A DNA stretch of 64,000 nt from Vagococcus humatus. Lineage in GTDB: Bacteria; Bacillota; Bacilli; Lactobacillales; Vagococcaceae. Of the stretch, positions 9,885 to 18,519 are shown piece after piece; within the stretch, counting starts at the first letter, position 1; the number at the start of each line of letters is the position of its first letter. The stretch lies in contig NZ_PXZH01000004.1 of the NCBI RefSeq assembly GCF_003950325.1, positions 55,903-119,902 of the forward strand, read 5' to 3'. The position numbers and the translations under genes were made by a program. Below the pieces are notes generated by a model. That model was not told the DNA's origin, made no database searches, and was given only the letters and a program-made list of their open reading frames with translations.

Positions 9885-11351
9885 CTATTTATCTTTACGA
9901 CGAACTTCGCTACGAACTCGGTCAATAATTCGCATTTTATGATCATAAGCTTCTTGAGATAAATCTACTGGATAAAGCTGAGGGTTTAAATCTCGTTTAT
10001 ATTCTTCCCACAGATTATCATGATTTTCTTTCGCTAATTGTTTAATCTCTTGTAAACTAGGAGACTGATACACAAGTTCCCCCTTAACAAAAATATCTTG
10101 TAAAATAGGACGTGCTTCAAAGTTATGAACTGTTTTATTGATGTAGGTATAAACAGGATGGAACATGTACAACTCTTCTAATTCATTTGGATTTTCATGC
10201 CAAAGCGTGACATAATCTCCTTCTGATTTTTGCGTATCTTTTTGAGTAATACGCCAAACTTGTTTTTTACCTGGAGTAGAAACTTTTTCAGCATTATTAG
10301 ATAATTTAATTGTATCTGCCATTTTTCCTTCATCATTTTCAATGGATACTAATTTATAAACTGCACCAAGGGTTGGTTGATCGTAGGCAGTAATTAATTT
10401 CGTTCCTACACCCCAAACATCAATTTTAGCTCGTTGCATTTTTAAGTTAAGAATAGTTCCTTCATCTAAATCATTAGAAGCATAAATTTTAGCATCTGGA
10501 TAGCCTGCCTCATCTAACTGTTTTCTAACTTTTTTAGAAATATAAGCCATATCTCCACTATCAATCCGAACACCTAAAAAGTTAATTTGATTGCCTAATT
10601 CATTAGCGACGCGAATCGCACTAGGCACTCCTGATTTTAATGTGTCGTAAGTATCCACTAAAAAGACACAATCTTTGTGAGTTGCCGCATAGGCTTTAAA
10701 AGCTTCATAATCATTTTGATACACTTGAACAAGAGAGTGAGCATGGGTACCACTAGCAGGAATCCCAAACATTTTAGCTGCTCTCACATTACTAGTCGAA
10801 TCAAAACCACCAATATATGCTGCTCTTGTTCCCCAAATAGCCGCATCCATTTCTTGAGCACGACGTGAACCAAATTCCATAATCAAATCTTCCCCAACAA
10901 CTGAACGAATTCTAGCTGCCTTAGTAGCAATCAGGGTTTGATAATTCACCACGTTAAGTAAAGCCGTTTCTACTAACTGACAATGAGCTAGCGGCCCCTC
11001 TACTTGAACGATTGGTTCATGATTATAAACAAGCTCTCCTTCAACTGCTGAACGAACTGTACAGGCAAATTTAAAGTTTTTTAAATAGGTTAAAAATTCT
11101 TCTGGGTAGTTTGTGGTTTCACGTAAATAATCAATATCAGTCTCAGAAAATTTTAACTGTTGAAAATAATCTATTAAACGCTCTAACCCTGCAAAAACAG
11201 CATAGCCATTTTTAAATGGCATATTTCTAAAATAGCATTCAAATACTGCATTGCGATCAGCTCGCCCTAATTCCCAATATGTTTTCATCATATTTAATTG
11301 ATACAAATCTGTGTGTAGCGCTAAACTATCATCTGGACGTAAATAGCTCAT
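9885..11351 (-). CDS. pncB: Nicotinate phosphoribosyltransferase
   Basis: First step of NAD salvage: nicotinate plus PRPP (and ATP) to nicotinate mononucleotide. The N-terminus has [10 protein letters not shown], the typical start of this family, and EFGSRRAQ and VDTYDT-K-G are phosphoribosyl-binding segments. 488 residues, normal for the Firmicutes type. The start ATG has GGAGTG upstream. First gene of pncB-nadE; a TATAAT box and a tandem 11-bp repeat lie in the short leader. Confidence 0.95.
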   Translation of the reverse strand: MSYLRPDDSLALHTDLYQLNMMKTYWELGRADRNAVFECYFRNMPFKNGYAVFAGLERLIDYFQQLKFSETDIDYLRETTNYPEEFLTYLKNFKFACTVRSAVEGELVYNHEPIVQVEGPLAHCQLVETALLNVVNYQTLIATKAARIRSVVGEDLIMEFGSRRAQEMDAAIWGTRAAYIGGFDSTSNVRAAKMFGIPASGTHAHSLVQVYQNDYEAFKAYAATHKDCVFLVDTYDTLKSGVPSAIRVANELGNQINFLGVRIDSGDMAYISKKVRKQLDEAGYPDAKIYASNDLDEGTILNLKMQRAKIDVWGVGTKLITAYDQPTLGAVYKLVSIENDEGKMADTIKLSNNAEKVSTPGKKQVWRITQKDTQKSEGDYVTLWHENPNELEELYMFHPVYTYINKTVHNFEARPILQDIFVKGELVYQSPSLQEIKQLAKENHDNLWEEYKRDLNPQLYPVDLSQEAYDHKMRIIDRVRSEVRRKDK

Positions 11352-11363
11352 GATGACACTCCT

Positions 11364-11403
11364 ATCTATAAATTCTATCTATAAATGCATTGATTTAATT
11401 ATA
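11364..11403 (-). promoter_or_regulatory. pncB -10 box and tandem repeat (possible operator)
   Basis: A TATAAT (11403-11398, minus strand) is followed within 10 bases by two copies of TTTATAGATAG separated by AA. The repeats would overlap the transcription start and the 5' leader, a common place for a repressor of NAD genes. No convincing -35 box was found. The repeat is seen directly; its role is inferred. Confidence 0.4.
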
Positions 11404-11412
11404 ACACGATTT

Positions 11413-12351
11413 TTATTTTTCTTTCACTTTATCCCTCTCCCGTATTAAATAAATCGGTCGTTTTTTAGTTTCTAAGAAAATTTTACTAATATATTTACCG
11501 ACAATGCCTAGAGATAGTAACTGAAGACCTCCTACAAATAAAATAATACAAACAAGAGAAGGCCAACCTGGTGTAGGATCCCCGTTTATCAGAGTCCGAA
11601 TAATGATAAACAACAGAGCTAACCCAGATAAGACACAAGAACCAATCCCTAACAACGACACAAAAGTTAAGGGCATATCTGAAAAATCAATCAGGGCTTC
11701 TAGAGAATATTTCACTAGTCCAATAAAAGACCAAGATGTTTCTCCCGCTACTCGTTCTTGATTATCATAAGATAAGTAGCATTTTTTAAAGCCTACCCAA
11801 TTAAAAAGACCTTTAGAAAATCGGTTATACTCTGTTAGTGTTAACACACTATCTACTACTTGACGAGTCATCATTCTAAAATCTCTTTCCCCTAATTCAA
11901 TCGGTGTTTTAGATACCTTTTGCATCAGTTTATAAAAGCGATTAGCAAAAAAGCTACGGAAATAAGGTTCCCCTTGTCGGTTAGTTCGTTTAGTTCCTAC
12001 ACAATCGTAACCTTCTTCAGTAATTAAGGCATACATTTCTTTTAAAAGTCTAGGTGGATCTTGTAAGTCTGCATCCATCAAACAAACTAAATCCCCAGTA
12101 CTTGCTTGTAGCCCAGCATAAATCGCTGCTTCTTTTCCAAAATTACGAGAAAAAGAGATAAAATGGAGTTGATCTGGATATTGATGGTGTAATTTTTTTA
12201 TTTCAGCTAAAGTTCGATCAGTGGAACCATCATCTATAAAAATATATTCGGGTACAACTGGTAACTGTTCAAGATGACTAGCAACTTCCTTAAAAAAAAT
12301 CGGAATCATTTCTTCTTCATTTAAGCAAGGGATAATAATTGATAACTTCAT
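11413..12351 (-). CDS. GtrB-like polyprenyl-phosphate glycosyltransferase (GT2)
   Basis: Family 2 glycosyltransferase with the N-terminal start MKLSIIIPCLNEEE, the metal/sugar-nucleotide motif DADLQDPP, and two C-terminal membrane helices (about 230-255 and 265-290). This is the layout of GtrB/YkoT/CsbB enzymes, which load a sugar onto undecaprenyl phosphate at the inner face of the membrane. I chose the ATG at 12351, seven bases after GAGG; the ATG two codons upstream is too close to that site. No flippase or GtrA neighbour is present, so the final glycan acceptor is unknown. Confidence 0.85.
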   Translation of the reverse strand: MKLSIIIPCLNEEEMIPIFFKEVASHLEQLPVVPEYIFIDDGSTDRTLAEIKKLHHQYPDQLHFISFSRNFGKEAAIYAGLQASTGDLVCLMDADLQDPPRLLKEMYALITEEGYDCVGTKRTNRQGEPYFRSFFANRFYKLMQKVSKTPIELGERDFRMMTRQVVDSVLTLTEYNRFSKGLFNWVGFKKCYLSYDNQERVAGETSWSFIGLVKYSLEALIDFSDMPLTFVSLLGIGSCVLSGLALLFIIIRTLINGDPTPGWPSLVCIILFVGGLQLLSLGIVGKYISKIFLETKKRPIYLIRERDKVKEK

Positions 12352-12412
12352 GGTCATTCCTCATTTTTAATCTTTTGTCTATTATAGCACGACTAAAAAA
12401 ACTAGAAACAAC

Positions 12413-12447
12413 AAAAAAACCACAGAGTCTAGTGACTCTGTGGTTTT
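12413..12447 (-). terminator. Terminator after rplL
   Basis: Perfect 11-bp stem ACCACAGAGTC/GACTCTGTGGT with loop of four and a seven-T tail on the minus strand. Confidence 0.93.
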
Positions 12448-12461
12448 AGAATAATCAAAGA

Positions 12462-12833
12462 TTATTTTAATGTTACTGAAGCGCCAACTTCTTCTAAAGC
12501 AGCTTTTAATGCTTCTGCTTCTTCTTTGCTTACGCCTTCTTTAACTGGTGCTGGAGCGCCATCTACAACAGCTTTAGCTTCTTTAAGTCCTAAGCCAGTT
12601 GCTTCACGAACAGCTTTGATAACTTTAACTTTTTGAGCGCCAACTTCTGTTAATTCAACAGTGAATTCAGTTTGTTCTTCAGCGCCACCTGCTGCTGCGC
12701 CTGCTGCTGCTACAGCTACAGGAGCTGCTGCAGATACACCAAATTCTTCTTCAATAGCTTTTACTAAGTCGTTTAAGTCTAAAATAGTTGCTTCTTTTAA
12801 ATCAGCAACAATTTGTTCAATGTTTAATGCCAT
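12462..12833 (-). CDS. rplL: 50S ribosomal protein L7/L12
   Basis: 123-residue acidic stalk protein with the Ala/Gly-rich hinge ([10 protein letters not shown], about 40-51) and the C-terminal factor-binding domain ending EVGASVTLK. It dimerises on L10 and recruits translation GTPases. GGAGG precedes the ATG. Second gene of the rplJ-rplL operon, with a strong terminator after it. Confidence 0.98.
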   Translation of the reverse strand: MALNIEQIVADLKEATILDLNDLVKAIEEEFGVSAAAPVAVAAAGAAAGGAEEQTEFTVELTEVGAQKVKVIKAVREATGLGLKEAKAVVDGAPAPVKEGVSKEEAEALKAALEEVGASVTLK

Positions 12834-12891
12834 TTTGTAATTCCTCCATAGTTTTCATTGTTTTTTATGTTTTTATTAGGTTAGGCTGCTA

Positions 12892-13395
12892 TTAAGCAAC
12901 TTCTTCTTCTTTTTTGTCGATAACTGCATTGACAGCGTAAGCCACGTTTCTGACTGGAGCTTGTAATACAGATAGTAACATAGATAGTAATCCTTCGCGG
13001 TTTGGAAGTTTTGCCAATTCTGTGATTTGTTCCACTGAAGAAACTTTTCCTTCAATGACACCACCTTTAATTTCTAATGCTTCTGCTTTTTCAGCAAAGT
13101 CATTCATAATTTTAGCTGGTGCAACCACATCCTCGTTACTGAATGCTACAGCTGTTGGTCCTACGAATACATCTTCCATACCTTCTAATCCAGCTTGTAC
13201 TGCTGCACGAGAAAGAATAGAATTTTTGATAACACGCATTTCCACACCTGCATCACGTAATTGTTTACGTAATTCAGTTACTTCTTCTACTGTTAAGCCA
13301 CGGTAGTCAACAACAACAACAGATGCTGCGTCTTTGAATTTAGCTGATACTTGATCAACTATTTGGGCTTTTTTAGCAATTGCTACTTCACTCAC
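12892..13395 (-). CDS. rplJ: 50S ribosomal protein L10
   Basis: 167-residue stalk base protein ([12 protein letters not shown] start, [18 protein letters not shown] block). The start is a GTG at 13395, six bases after AGGAGGTG; the reading frame is open further upstream through the leader, but no ribosome site supports an earlier start. It has an N-terminal rRNA-binding domain and a C-terminal helix that carries L12 dimers. The complex is known to repress its own mRNA through the leader found upstream here. Confidence 0.96.
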   Translation of the reverse strand: MSEVAIAKKAQIVDQVSAKFKDAASVVVVDYRGLTVEEVTELRKQLRDAGVEMRVIKNSILSRAAVQAGLEGMEDVFVGPTAVAFSNEDVVAPAKIMNDFAEKAEALEIKGGVIEGKVSSVEQITELAKLPNREGLLSMLLSVLQAPVRNVAYAVNAVIDKKEEEVA

Positions 13396-13440
13396 TTGAT
13401 TCACCTCCTGAATAATAGATGGTGGAGATTTTTTATACAA

Positions 13441-13545
13441 AAAAACTCCATGCCACCGTTGACATAGAGGGACTATTGTTACTCACAATATTGTCCTCGG
13501 TAGGAAATTAAGGTAAAAACCACCTACTGTCTTCGGTACATATAA
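13441..13545 (-). ncRNA. L10 autoregulatory leader
   Basis: The untranslated leader of rplJ contains CCGAAGACAGTAGGTGG and, further on, CCTACCGAGG, which pair and present the kink-turn-like element of the L10 leader family. A second part (GGTGG-GGAG with a T run, and a CTCCACC downstream) could switch between a terminator-like and an open form. Binding of the L10(L12)4 complex would reduce rplJ-rplL expression. Confidence 0.75.
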
Positions 13546-13562
13546 AATCTTTGACCTAGATA

Positions 13563-13591
13563 ATTCTAGCAAAATAAATTACCTAGGTCAA
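13563..13591 (-). promoter_or_regulatory. rplJ-rplL promoter
   Basis: Minus strand TTGACC (13591-13586), 17-base spacer, TAGAAT (13568-13563). The same region also forms a 9-bp inverted repeat (TTGACCTAG/CTAGGTCAA), so it could double as an operator or as the rplA terminator stem, although no T-run follows. Confidence 0.7.
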
Positions 13592-13610
13592 GATAATTAG
13601 TGTTAAATTT

Positions 13611-14300
13611 TTAGATACTTGATGGATCTACTTTGATACCAGGTCCAAAAGTAGTTGTTACAGCTAGGTTCTTGATGTAAGTACCTTTTGTAGCTGCAGG
13701 TTTAGCTTTCACGATAATATCATGAATAGTACGGAAGTTTTCTTCTAATTTTTCAGCGTCGAATGAAACTTTTCCGATTGGCACATGAACGTTACCAGCT
13801 TTATCAACACGGTAAGTTACTTTACCAGCTTTAACTTCTTCAACTGCTTTTGTTACGTCCATTGTTACTGTACCAGTTTTAGGGTTTGGCATTAAGCCTT
13901 TAGGTCCTAAAACACGTCCAAGACGACCAACTTGTGCCATCATGTCAGGTGTTGCAACAACTACGTCAAAATCAAACCATCCACCTTGGATTTTTTCAAC
14001 TAAGTCTGCTTCGCCAACAAAGTCAGCTCCTGCAGCTTCAGCTTCTTTAGCTTTTTCGCCTTTAGCGAATACTAAAACAGTTTGTTTTTTACCAGTACCG
14101 TTTGGTAGGACAACAGCCCCACGAATTTGTTGATCCGCTTTTTTAGGGTCAACATTTAAATGATAAGCAACTTCTACAGTTGCATCAAATTTTGCAATAT
14201 TTGTATCTTGTGCTAAAGCAACGGCTTCAGCTGCTGAATAAGATTTTGTAGTATCAACTTTTTTTAATGCATCTTGCATTTTTTTGCTTTTTTTAGCCAT
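13611..14300 (-). CDS. rplA: 50S ribosomal protein L1
   Basis: 229 residues, complete, with the L1 signature [21 protein letters not shown]. It forms the mobile L1 stalk on 23S rRNA and represses its own operon by binding the mRNA. AAGGAGG precedes the ATG. Follows rplK after 110 bases that contain a copy of the GTGGGAGG motif also found in the rplK leader. Confidence 0.98.
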   Translation of the reverse strand: MAKKSKKMQDALKKVDTTKSYSAAEAVALAQDTNIAKFDATVEVAYHLNVDPKKADQQIRGAVVLPNGTGKKQTVLVFAKGEKAKEAEAAGADFVGEADLVEKIQGGWFDFDVVVATPDMMAQVGRLGRVLGPKGLMPNPKTGTVTMDVTKAVEEVKAGKVTYRVDKAGNVHVPIGKVSFDAEKLEENFRTIHDIIVKAKPAATKGTYIKNLAVTTTFGPGIKVDPSSI

Positions 14301-14410
14301 TTTGTTTCCTCCTTGATTGTGGTTATAACGGTAGAACCTCCCACGGAATTCATATTTTTCAATACGAACCGACTGAGAAGCTACTTCTTAGTGGTTACAT
14401 GTCTATAAAA

Positions 14411-14833
14411 TTATTCGACTGTAATCCCCATGCTTCGTGCAGTACCTTCAACCATGCGCATAGCTGCTTCAACGTCAGCTGCGTTTAGGTCCGCCATTTT
14501 TGTAGTTGCAATTTCTCTAACTTGATCTTGTGTTACAGTTGCAACTTTTTTCTTATTAGGTTCGCCTGAACCTTTATCAACTTTAGCTGCTTTTTTCAAT
14601 AGAACTGCTGCTGGTGGAGTTTTTGTAATAAATGTAAATGAACGATCTTCATATACAGAAATTACAACTGGAATAATTAAACCAGCTTGTTCTTGTGTAC
14701 GAGCGTTAAATTCTTTACAGAAGCCCATAATGTTTACGCCTGCTTGACCTAAAGCTGGACCAACTGGTGGTGCCGGATTTGCTTTACCTGCAGGAATTTG
14801 CAACTTCACGATTTTTTCTACTTTTTTTGCCAC
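14411..14833 (-). CDS. rplK: 50S ribosomal protein L11
   Basis: 140 residues with the proline-rich N-terminus ([20 protein letters not shown]), part of the GTPase-associated centre and needed for RelA activation in other bacteria. The start is a GTG at 14833, eight bases after AAGGAGG. First gene of rplK-rplA. In most Firmicutes nusG lies just upstream; here a separate block (sdaAB-sdaAA, hsmA, a hydrolase and Tn916) intervenes. Confidence 0.98.
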   Translation of the reverse strand: MAKKVEKIVKLQIPAGKANPAPPVGPALGQAGVNIMGFCKEFNARTQEQAGLIIPVVISVYEDRSFTFITKTPPAAVLLKKAAKVDKGSGEPNKKKVATVTQDQVREIATTKMADLNAADVEAAMRMVEGTARSMGITVE

Positions 14834-14843
14834 GAGACATACC

Positions 14844-14896
14844 TCCTTAAGTCCGTGATGTGGTTATGTGGGGATCAAAATTTCCCCTCCCACGTC
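14844..14896 (-). promoter_or_regulatory. rplK leader, probable L1/L11 control element
   Basis: The leader contains GTGGGAGGGG, which folds onto CCCCAC, then TAACCACATCACGGAC and the ribosome site. A similar set (GTGGGAGG, TAACCACAATCA, AAGGAGG) occurs between rplK and rplA at 14303-14344. Repetition in front of both genes suggests a binding target for ribosomal protein L1; this is inference. Confidence 0.45.
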
Positions 14897-14942
14897 TATT
14901 TCTTTTGTATAAAAGAAAATACGTATTTCTACGCACCCAAAC

Positions 14943-14970
14943 ATTATACCATGTTTCCATTTTTTATCAA
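14943..14970 (-). promoter_or_regulatory. rplK-rplA promoter
   Basis: Minus strand TTGATA (14970-14965), 16-base spacer, TATAAT (14948-14943). Confidence 0.7.
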
Positions 14971-15062
14971 GCGTTATTTATATTTTAGTTCTTTTCTTTT
15001 GACCATACAATGAAAAAGGTTTTAACTGTTTTTAATAGCTTTTTTACTCCCTAATAAAATGC

Positions 15063-15092
15063 TTTCAATCTATTTAAGTTATCATGTATGAT
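15063..15092 (+). promoter_or_regulatory. sdaAB-sdaAA promoter
   Basis: TTTCAA (15063-15068), 18-base spacer, TATGAT (15087-15092), about 45 bases before the sdaAB start. A weak promoter by eye. Confidence 0.45.
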
Positions 15093-15138
15093 AGTATGAA
15101 GAACAATTATTAATTTAAACAGAAATGAGGAAAATAAA

Positions 15139-15804
15139 ATGGCTGGACAATTTAAAAGTGTGTTTGATGTAATCGGTCCTGTTATGATTGGACCAAGTAG
15201 TTCACATACTGCTGGTGCTGCTCGAATTGGAAAAGTAGTACGAAATATTTTCGGTGAACAGCCTGACTCTGTAGATATCTGGTTATATGAATCTTTCGCT
15301 AAAACTTACCGTGGACACGGAACAGATATCGCCTTAGTTGGAGGTATCTTAGGGATGGAACCAGATGATGAGCGTTTAGCAGATTCTCTTCGTTTAGCTT
15401 ATGACAAAGGAATCGAAATTGCTTTCGTTCCTAAAAAAGAAAAAGCTGAGCATCCTAATCAAGTGACCATGATTTTGAAAAAAGGACAACGGACTATGAG
15501 TGTGACAGGTATCTCAATTGGTGGAGGAAACATTCAAATTTCTGAATTAGACGGATTTAAAATGCACCTTAACATGGGAACTCCAACCTTTGTAGTCGTA
15601 CATACAGACAAGCCTGGGGTTATCGCTAACACTACTCGGTTATTCCAAGAGCAAGAAGTAAATATCGGCACTATGACAGTTACTCGAGTTTCTAAAGGTG
15701 AAACAGCAATTATGATTATCGAAGTAGATGACAAAAACAGCGAGTTTATTGTCCAAAAATTAGAACAAGTACCTTTTGTTGACAGCGTATCATTTTTTAA
15801 TTAA
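15139..15804 (+). CDS. sdaAB: L-serine dehydratase, iron-sulfur type, beta subunit
   Basis: 221 residues. The first part has the GPSSSHTAGAARIG substrate-loop motif of the serine dehydratase beta chain; the C-terminus from about residue 148 is an ACT domain (VHTDKPGVIANTTRLFQE), often a serine-sensing site. With the alpha chain it deaminates L-serine to pyruvate using a [4Fe-4S] cluster. The start has ATGAGGA upstream. The alpha gene follows after 14 bases. Confidence 0.95.
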   Translation: MAGQFKSVFDVIGPVMIGPSSSHTAGAARIGKVVRNIFGEQPDSVDIWLYESFAKTYRGHGTDIALVGGILGMEPDDERLADSLRLAYDKGIEIAFVPKKEKAEHPNQVTMILKKGQRTMSVTGISIGGGNIQISELDGFKMHLNMGTPTFVVVHTDKPGVIANTTRLFQEQEVNIGTMTVTRVSKGETAIMIIEVDDKNSEFIVQKLEQVPFVDSVSFFN

Positions 15805-15818
15805 AGAGGAGGCGTAAC

Positions 15819-16691
15819 ATGTTTCAAACCATAGAAGAATTACTTAAATTAGCAAAAGAATATGGCTCTATCTCAGAAGCTATGATTCAAACTGAAATGG
15901 CGGCTTCAGGTGATGACCGAGAAACTATTTTAGAAAAAATGCGTCGGAATAAAGCTGTCATGTTTCAATCTATTGAACAAGGAGTAGCAGGGGTTACTTC
16001 TGTCACTGGCTTAACTGGTGGAGATGCTACTCGCTTAAATACTTATTTAGATACTCATGAATTTTTAAGTGGCCACCACATTTTAAAAGCTGTGCGAAAT
16101 GCCGTAGCGGTTAATGAGGTTAATGCTAAAATGGGACTTATTTGTGCAAACCCTACAGCAGGAAGTGCTGGAGTAGCGGCTGGTGTTTTATCCGCAGCAA
16201 CAGAACAATTGAACTTAACCGAAGAACAACAATTAAACTTTTTATTTACTGCTGGAGCTTTTGGTTTAATCATTGCTAACACTGCTTCAATTAGTGGGGC
16301 TGCTGGTGGTTGTCAAGCGGAGATTGGTTCGGCTAGTGCTATGGCTAGTGCTGCCTTAGTAGAAGCTGCTGGTGGAACTCCTGAACAAAGTGCTGAAGCC
16401 ATTGCTATCACCTTAAAAAATATGATGGGACTGATTTGTGATCCAGTTGCTGGACTAGTGGAAGTTCCCTGTGTTAAACGAAATGCCCTAGGAGCATCAC
16501 AAGCCTATATCTCAGCAGATATGGCATTAGCTGGCATTAAAAGTGTCATCCCAGCTGATGAAGTGGTTGTGGCTATGGGCCGAGTTGGAAAACAAATGCC
16601 CACAATCTTTAAAGAAACGGCAGAAGGTGGCTTAGCTATGACTCCTACTGCCCAAAAAATTACGCAAGACATTTACGGCAATAAAGAATAA
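15819..16691 (+). CDS. sdaAA: L-serine dehydratase, iron-sulfur type, alpha subunit
   Basis: 290 residues with the Gly/Ala-rich CANPTAGSAG and CDPVAGLVEVPCVKRNA blocks; cysteines in these blocks bind the [4Fe-4S] cluster that acts as the Lewis acid. AGGAGG precedes the ATG. It completes the two-gene operon, which is closed by a strong hairpin. Together with kbl-tdh in this window it gives two amino-acid routes, serine to pyruvate and threonine to glycine plus acetyl-CoA. Confidence 0.95.
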   Translation: MFQTIEELLKLAKEYGSISEAMIQTEMAASGDDRETILEKMRRNKAVMFQSIEQGVAGVTSVTGLTGGDATRLNTYLDTHEFLSGHHILKAVRNAVAVNEVNAKMGLICANPTAGSAGVAAGVLSAATEQLNLTEEQQLNFLFTAGAFGLIIANTASISGAAGGCQAEIGSASAMASAALVEAAGGTPEQSAEAIAITLKNMMGLICDPVAGLVEVPCVKRNALGASQAYISADMALAGIKSVIPADEVVVAMGRVGKQMPTIFKETAEGGLAMTPTAQKITQDIYGNKE

Positions 16692-16698
16692 AACTAAA

Positions 16699-16743
16699 GT
16701 CACTGGAAAAACTCCTCACGAGCTCTTCCAGTGACCTTTTTTG
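16699..16743 (+). terminator. Terminator after sdaAA
   Basis: GTCACTGGAA/TTCCAGTGAC stem with a 17-base loop and a run of seven T. It may also weakly stop the convergent hsmA-like gene. Confidence 0.88.
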
Positions 16744-16745
16744 TA

Positions 16746-17132
16746 TTAAATAATACCCATTCCAACTAACATACCTAATAAGAAGGAAATCACCCATAAC
16801 GTCCAAACACCTAGACTAAATTGATGGAATTTCTTCTTCGCTGCTTGGCTTCCTTTGTTGTATACCCAAATAGCCCAAATCAAATGAAAAACCATTAAAA
16901 AGATTGCTAGACCACCAGTAATCTGATGCATGCCAAGTGATTGACTCCCGCTAGCTTGAGCTATTCTAGTCATTAATGTAGTGCCTATTGTATCAAAAAT
17001 AAGGCCTCCACCAAAAAAGTAAAGATGTTTTTTCTGAATAGAGCCTGACAGTTTTTCTCCAAAAACTCCTAAACTATACAAAATTAAGGCAATTACCATG
17101 GAAATAGTTGCTAATATCAATGTTGTACTCAT
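16746..17132 (-). CDS. HsmA-like small membrane protein (TIGR03987 type)
   Basis: 128 residues with four membrane helices (about 5-22, 40-58, 68-90, 103-126) and a short basic loop GSQAAKKKFHQ. The sequence resembles the small membrane proteins called HsmA/TIGR03987, whose function is not settled. GGAGG lies before the ATG. It is a single-gene unit under a consensus promoter carrying two identical-type palindromes, so it is probably induced when a TetR-like repressor is released. That regulator is not in the window. Confidence 0.72.
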   Translation of the reverse strand: MSTTLILATISMVIALILYSLGVFGEKLSGSIQKKHLYFFGGGLIFDTIGTTLMTRIAQASGSQSLGMHQITGGLAIFLMVFHLIWAIWVYNKGSQAAKKKFHQFSLGVWTLWVISFLLGMLVGMGII

Positions 17133-17153
17133 AAAAAATCCTCCTAAACAACA

Positions 17154-17170
17154 AGTGACAGACTGTCACT
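17154..17170 (-). promoter_or_regulatory. Operator 2 of the hsmA-like gene
   Basis: 17-bp palindrome of the form AGTGACnnnnnGTCACT, in the leader just before the ribosome binding site. Same half-sites as operator 1 at 17188-17204. Confidence 0.7.
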
Positions 17171-17182
17171 TTGATATAAATG

Positions 17183-17211
17183 ATTATAGTGACACTTCGT
17201 CACTTTGTCAA
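17183..17211 (-). promoter_or_regulatory. Consensus promoter with operator 1 in the spacer (hsmA-like gene)
   Basis: Minus strand TTGACA (17211-17206), exactly 17 bases, TATAAT (17188-17183). The spacer carries the palindrome AGTGACGAAGTGTCACT (17204-17188). A bound dimer would block RNA polymerase, and without it the promoter should be very strong. Confidence 0.85.
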
Positions 17212-17212
17212 C

Positions 17213-17246
17213 AAAAAAAAGATGAGATAGTCTCATCTTTTTTTAT
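17213..17246 (-). terminator. Terminator after the DUF915 hydrolase gene
   Basis: GATGAGA/TCTCATC stem flanked by A and T runs, so it can act in both directions. It sits immediately upstream of the hsmA-like promoter. Confidence 0.85.
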
Positions 17247-17253
17247 TTTCTCT

Positions 17254-18123
17254 TTAACTCCATAAATAATGGGCTACCAACTGATCCACTTCTTTATTTT
17301 CATGTAGCAAACTATGCTGAGCCATCCAACCACTTACCCGATATTCTTCATATTGTTTCACTCTATCTTTAACTAAAAAACCTAATGAACGAGCACTATC
17401 GATGGAGACTAATCCATCACTGCGACTACGGTTTTTTAAATCACCATACACATTTAAAATCTTTAAATTTTTAGGAATCCGTTGTTTAAACGCATGAATA
17501 TAGCGGTAAGTTTTAAAAAAACGTTTAGGGCCATTGCTGCCTAAATCATAAATTGTTCTACCAGTAGCATGAACTAGTTCTCCGTTAAAAGGCGCTCCAA
17601 TTGCTACAAATTTATTAGTTATTGGAATATCCAGCCCATTTCCCGCTTCCACAAAGTACCGCATAATAGCTACTCCACCCATTGAATGTCCTACGAAATT
17701 TAACTTAGTTATATGAATGTGCCTAGCTAGCTCTTCTACTACTTGTTTTAACCAAAGTGCTTGTTGCAATTCTGTCGCATTGGCATTTTCAAAAGTGACT
17801 TGAATAATAGGGTTTTGTTTAGCTAAAACATTATCCCAAGCTCCCAAGACTGAAATCTCTCCCTGTTCACTTACCCACACATCCAGCACCTTTTTAGCTA
17901 GGTGTTGAGCTTCAAACCGAGCAATCATCCCTCCTAAAGAGCGTCTTTTTCCAAAAGTACCATGGAGCATAATCGTAGGAATAGCTTCTACTTCCACTGG
18001 TTTAACAATTAACTGTTTAAATCTATCTTTTTCCTTGAGATAATCTAACCATTTTTTCCCTATGAAAGTAGCTCCAACACTTAAACCAATTAGTTTCCAT
18101 CCAAGATGTTTTGTCACAATCAT
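17254..18123 (-). CDS. Alpha/beta hydrolase of the DUF915 family
   Basis: 289 residues. An N-terminal hydrophobic segment (about 8-24) suggests a membrane anchor. MLHGTFG is the oxyanion-hole region, GHSMGG the nucleophile elbow (catalytic Ser), and SDGLVS plus QHSLLH near the end supply the acid and His. The family is lipase-like but substrates are unknown. I chose the ATG at 18123, five bases after AAAGG; the GTG one codon earlier is too close. The Tn916 left end lies about 65 bp upstream, so the native promoter region may have been cut or replaced. Confidence 0.8.
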   Translation of the reverse strand: MIVTKHLGWKLIGLSVGATFIGKKWLDYLKEKDRFKQLIVKPVEVEAIPTIMLHGTFGKRRSLGGMIARFEAQHLAKKVLDVWVSEQGEISVLGAWDNVLAKQNPIIQVTFENANATELQQALWLKQVVEELARHIHITKLNFVGHSMGGVAIMRYFVEAGNGLDIPITNKFVAIGAPFNGELVHATGRTIYDLGSNGPKRFFKTYRYIHAFKQRIPKNLKILNVYGDLKNRSRSDGLVSIDSARSLGFLVKDRVKQYEEYRVSGWMAQHSLLHENKEVDQLVAHYLWS

Positions 18124-18258
18124 CACGGCCTTTCATACAGTTAGAATAGCAAAAAAAGCTAAAATCTACCATCCTTTTATACTAAAAATAGCATAAAAAT
18201 CTAGTTATCCGCATAAAAACTGGACTTATCACACTTTATCAAGGTCAAAACCACTCAA

Positions 18259-18280
18259 TTTACTACTAATTTACTACTTA
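18259..18280 (+). repeat. Left DR-2 arm-type Int binding repeats
   Basis: Tandem TTTACTACTAA and TTTACTACTTA (18259-18269, 18270-18280). They match the right-end pair at 36056-36077 and correspond to the sites bound by the N-terminal domain of Tn916 integrase. Confidence 0.85.
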
Positions 18281-18362
18281 TGAATGAGCTTTGATACGAC
18301 GATTTATCCTTGAAAAGTGAAGATATAAAGATACTTCCAATAAAATTTGAATATTTAATAGG

Positions 18363-18396
18363 TAGACACTTCAAAAAATGAGGTGTCTATTTTTTT
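18363..18396 (+). terminator. Hairpin terminator upstream of orf24
   Basis: TAGACAC/GTGTCTA stem followed by seven T, on the plus strand before the transfer genes. It would block transcription entering from the left flank in the integrated form. In the circular form the int-side transcript must pass it to reach the transfer genes, so readthrough or an upstream-independent start is implied. Confidence 0.7.
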
Positions 18397-18422
18397 ACCC
18401 GATTTTGAAAGGAAGTGAACTT

Positions 18423-18497
18423 ATGAAAACAAAAAATCAAGAATCAAAAGGTCGTTCCCCACTCTTTAAGACCATCAAACATTCATTCAGCCAATAA
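18423..18497 (+). CDS. orf24: Tn916 Orf24-like small peptide
   Basis: A 24-codon frame, MKTKNQESKGRSPLFKTIKH and four more residues, basic and without a membrane segment. AAAGGAAGTGAAC gives it a good ribosome site. It is the first frame after the left-end terminator and lies 22 bases before the orf23 start. Function unknown; it may only be a leader. Confidence 0.5.
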   Translation: MKTKNQESKGRSPLFKTIKHSFSQ

Positions 18498-18519
18498 AAA
18501 AGAAAGGATAGGTAAAAAT

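Noticed and set aside
12876..13064. 62-codon frame overlapping rplJ
   Set aside because: Out-of-frame shadow of the ribosomal gene.
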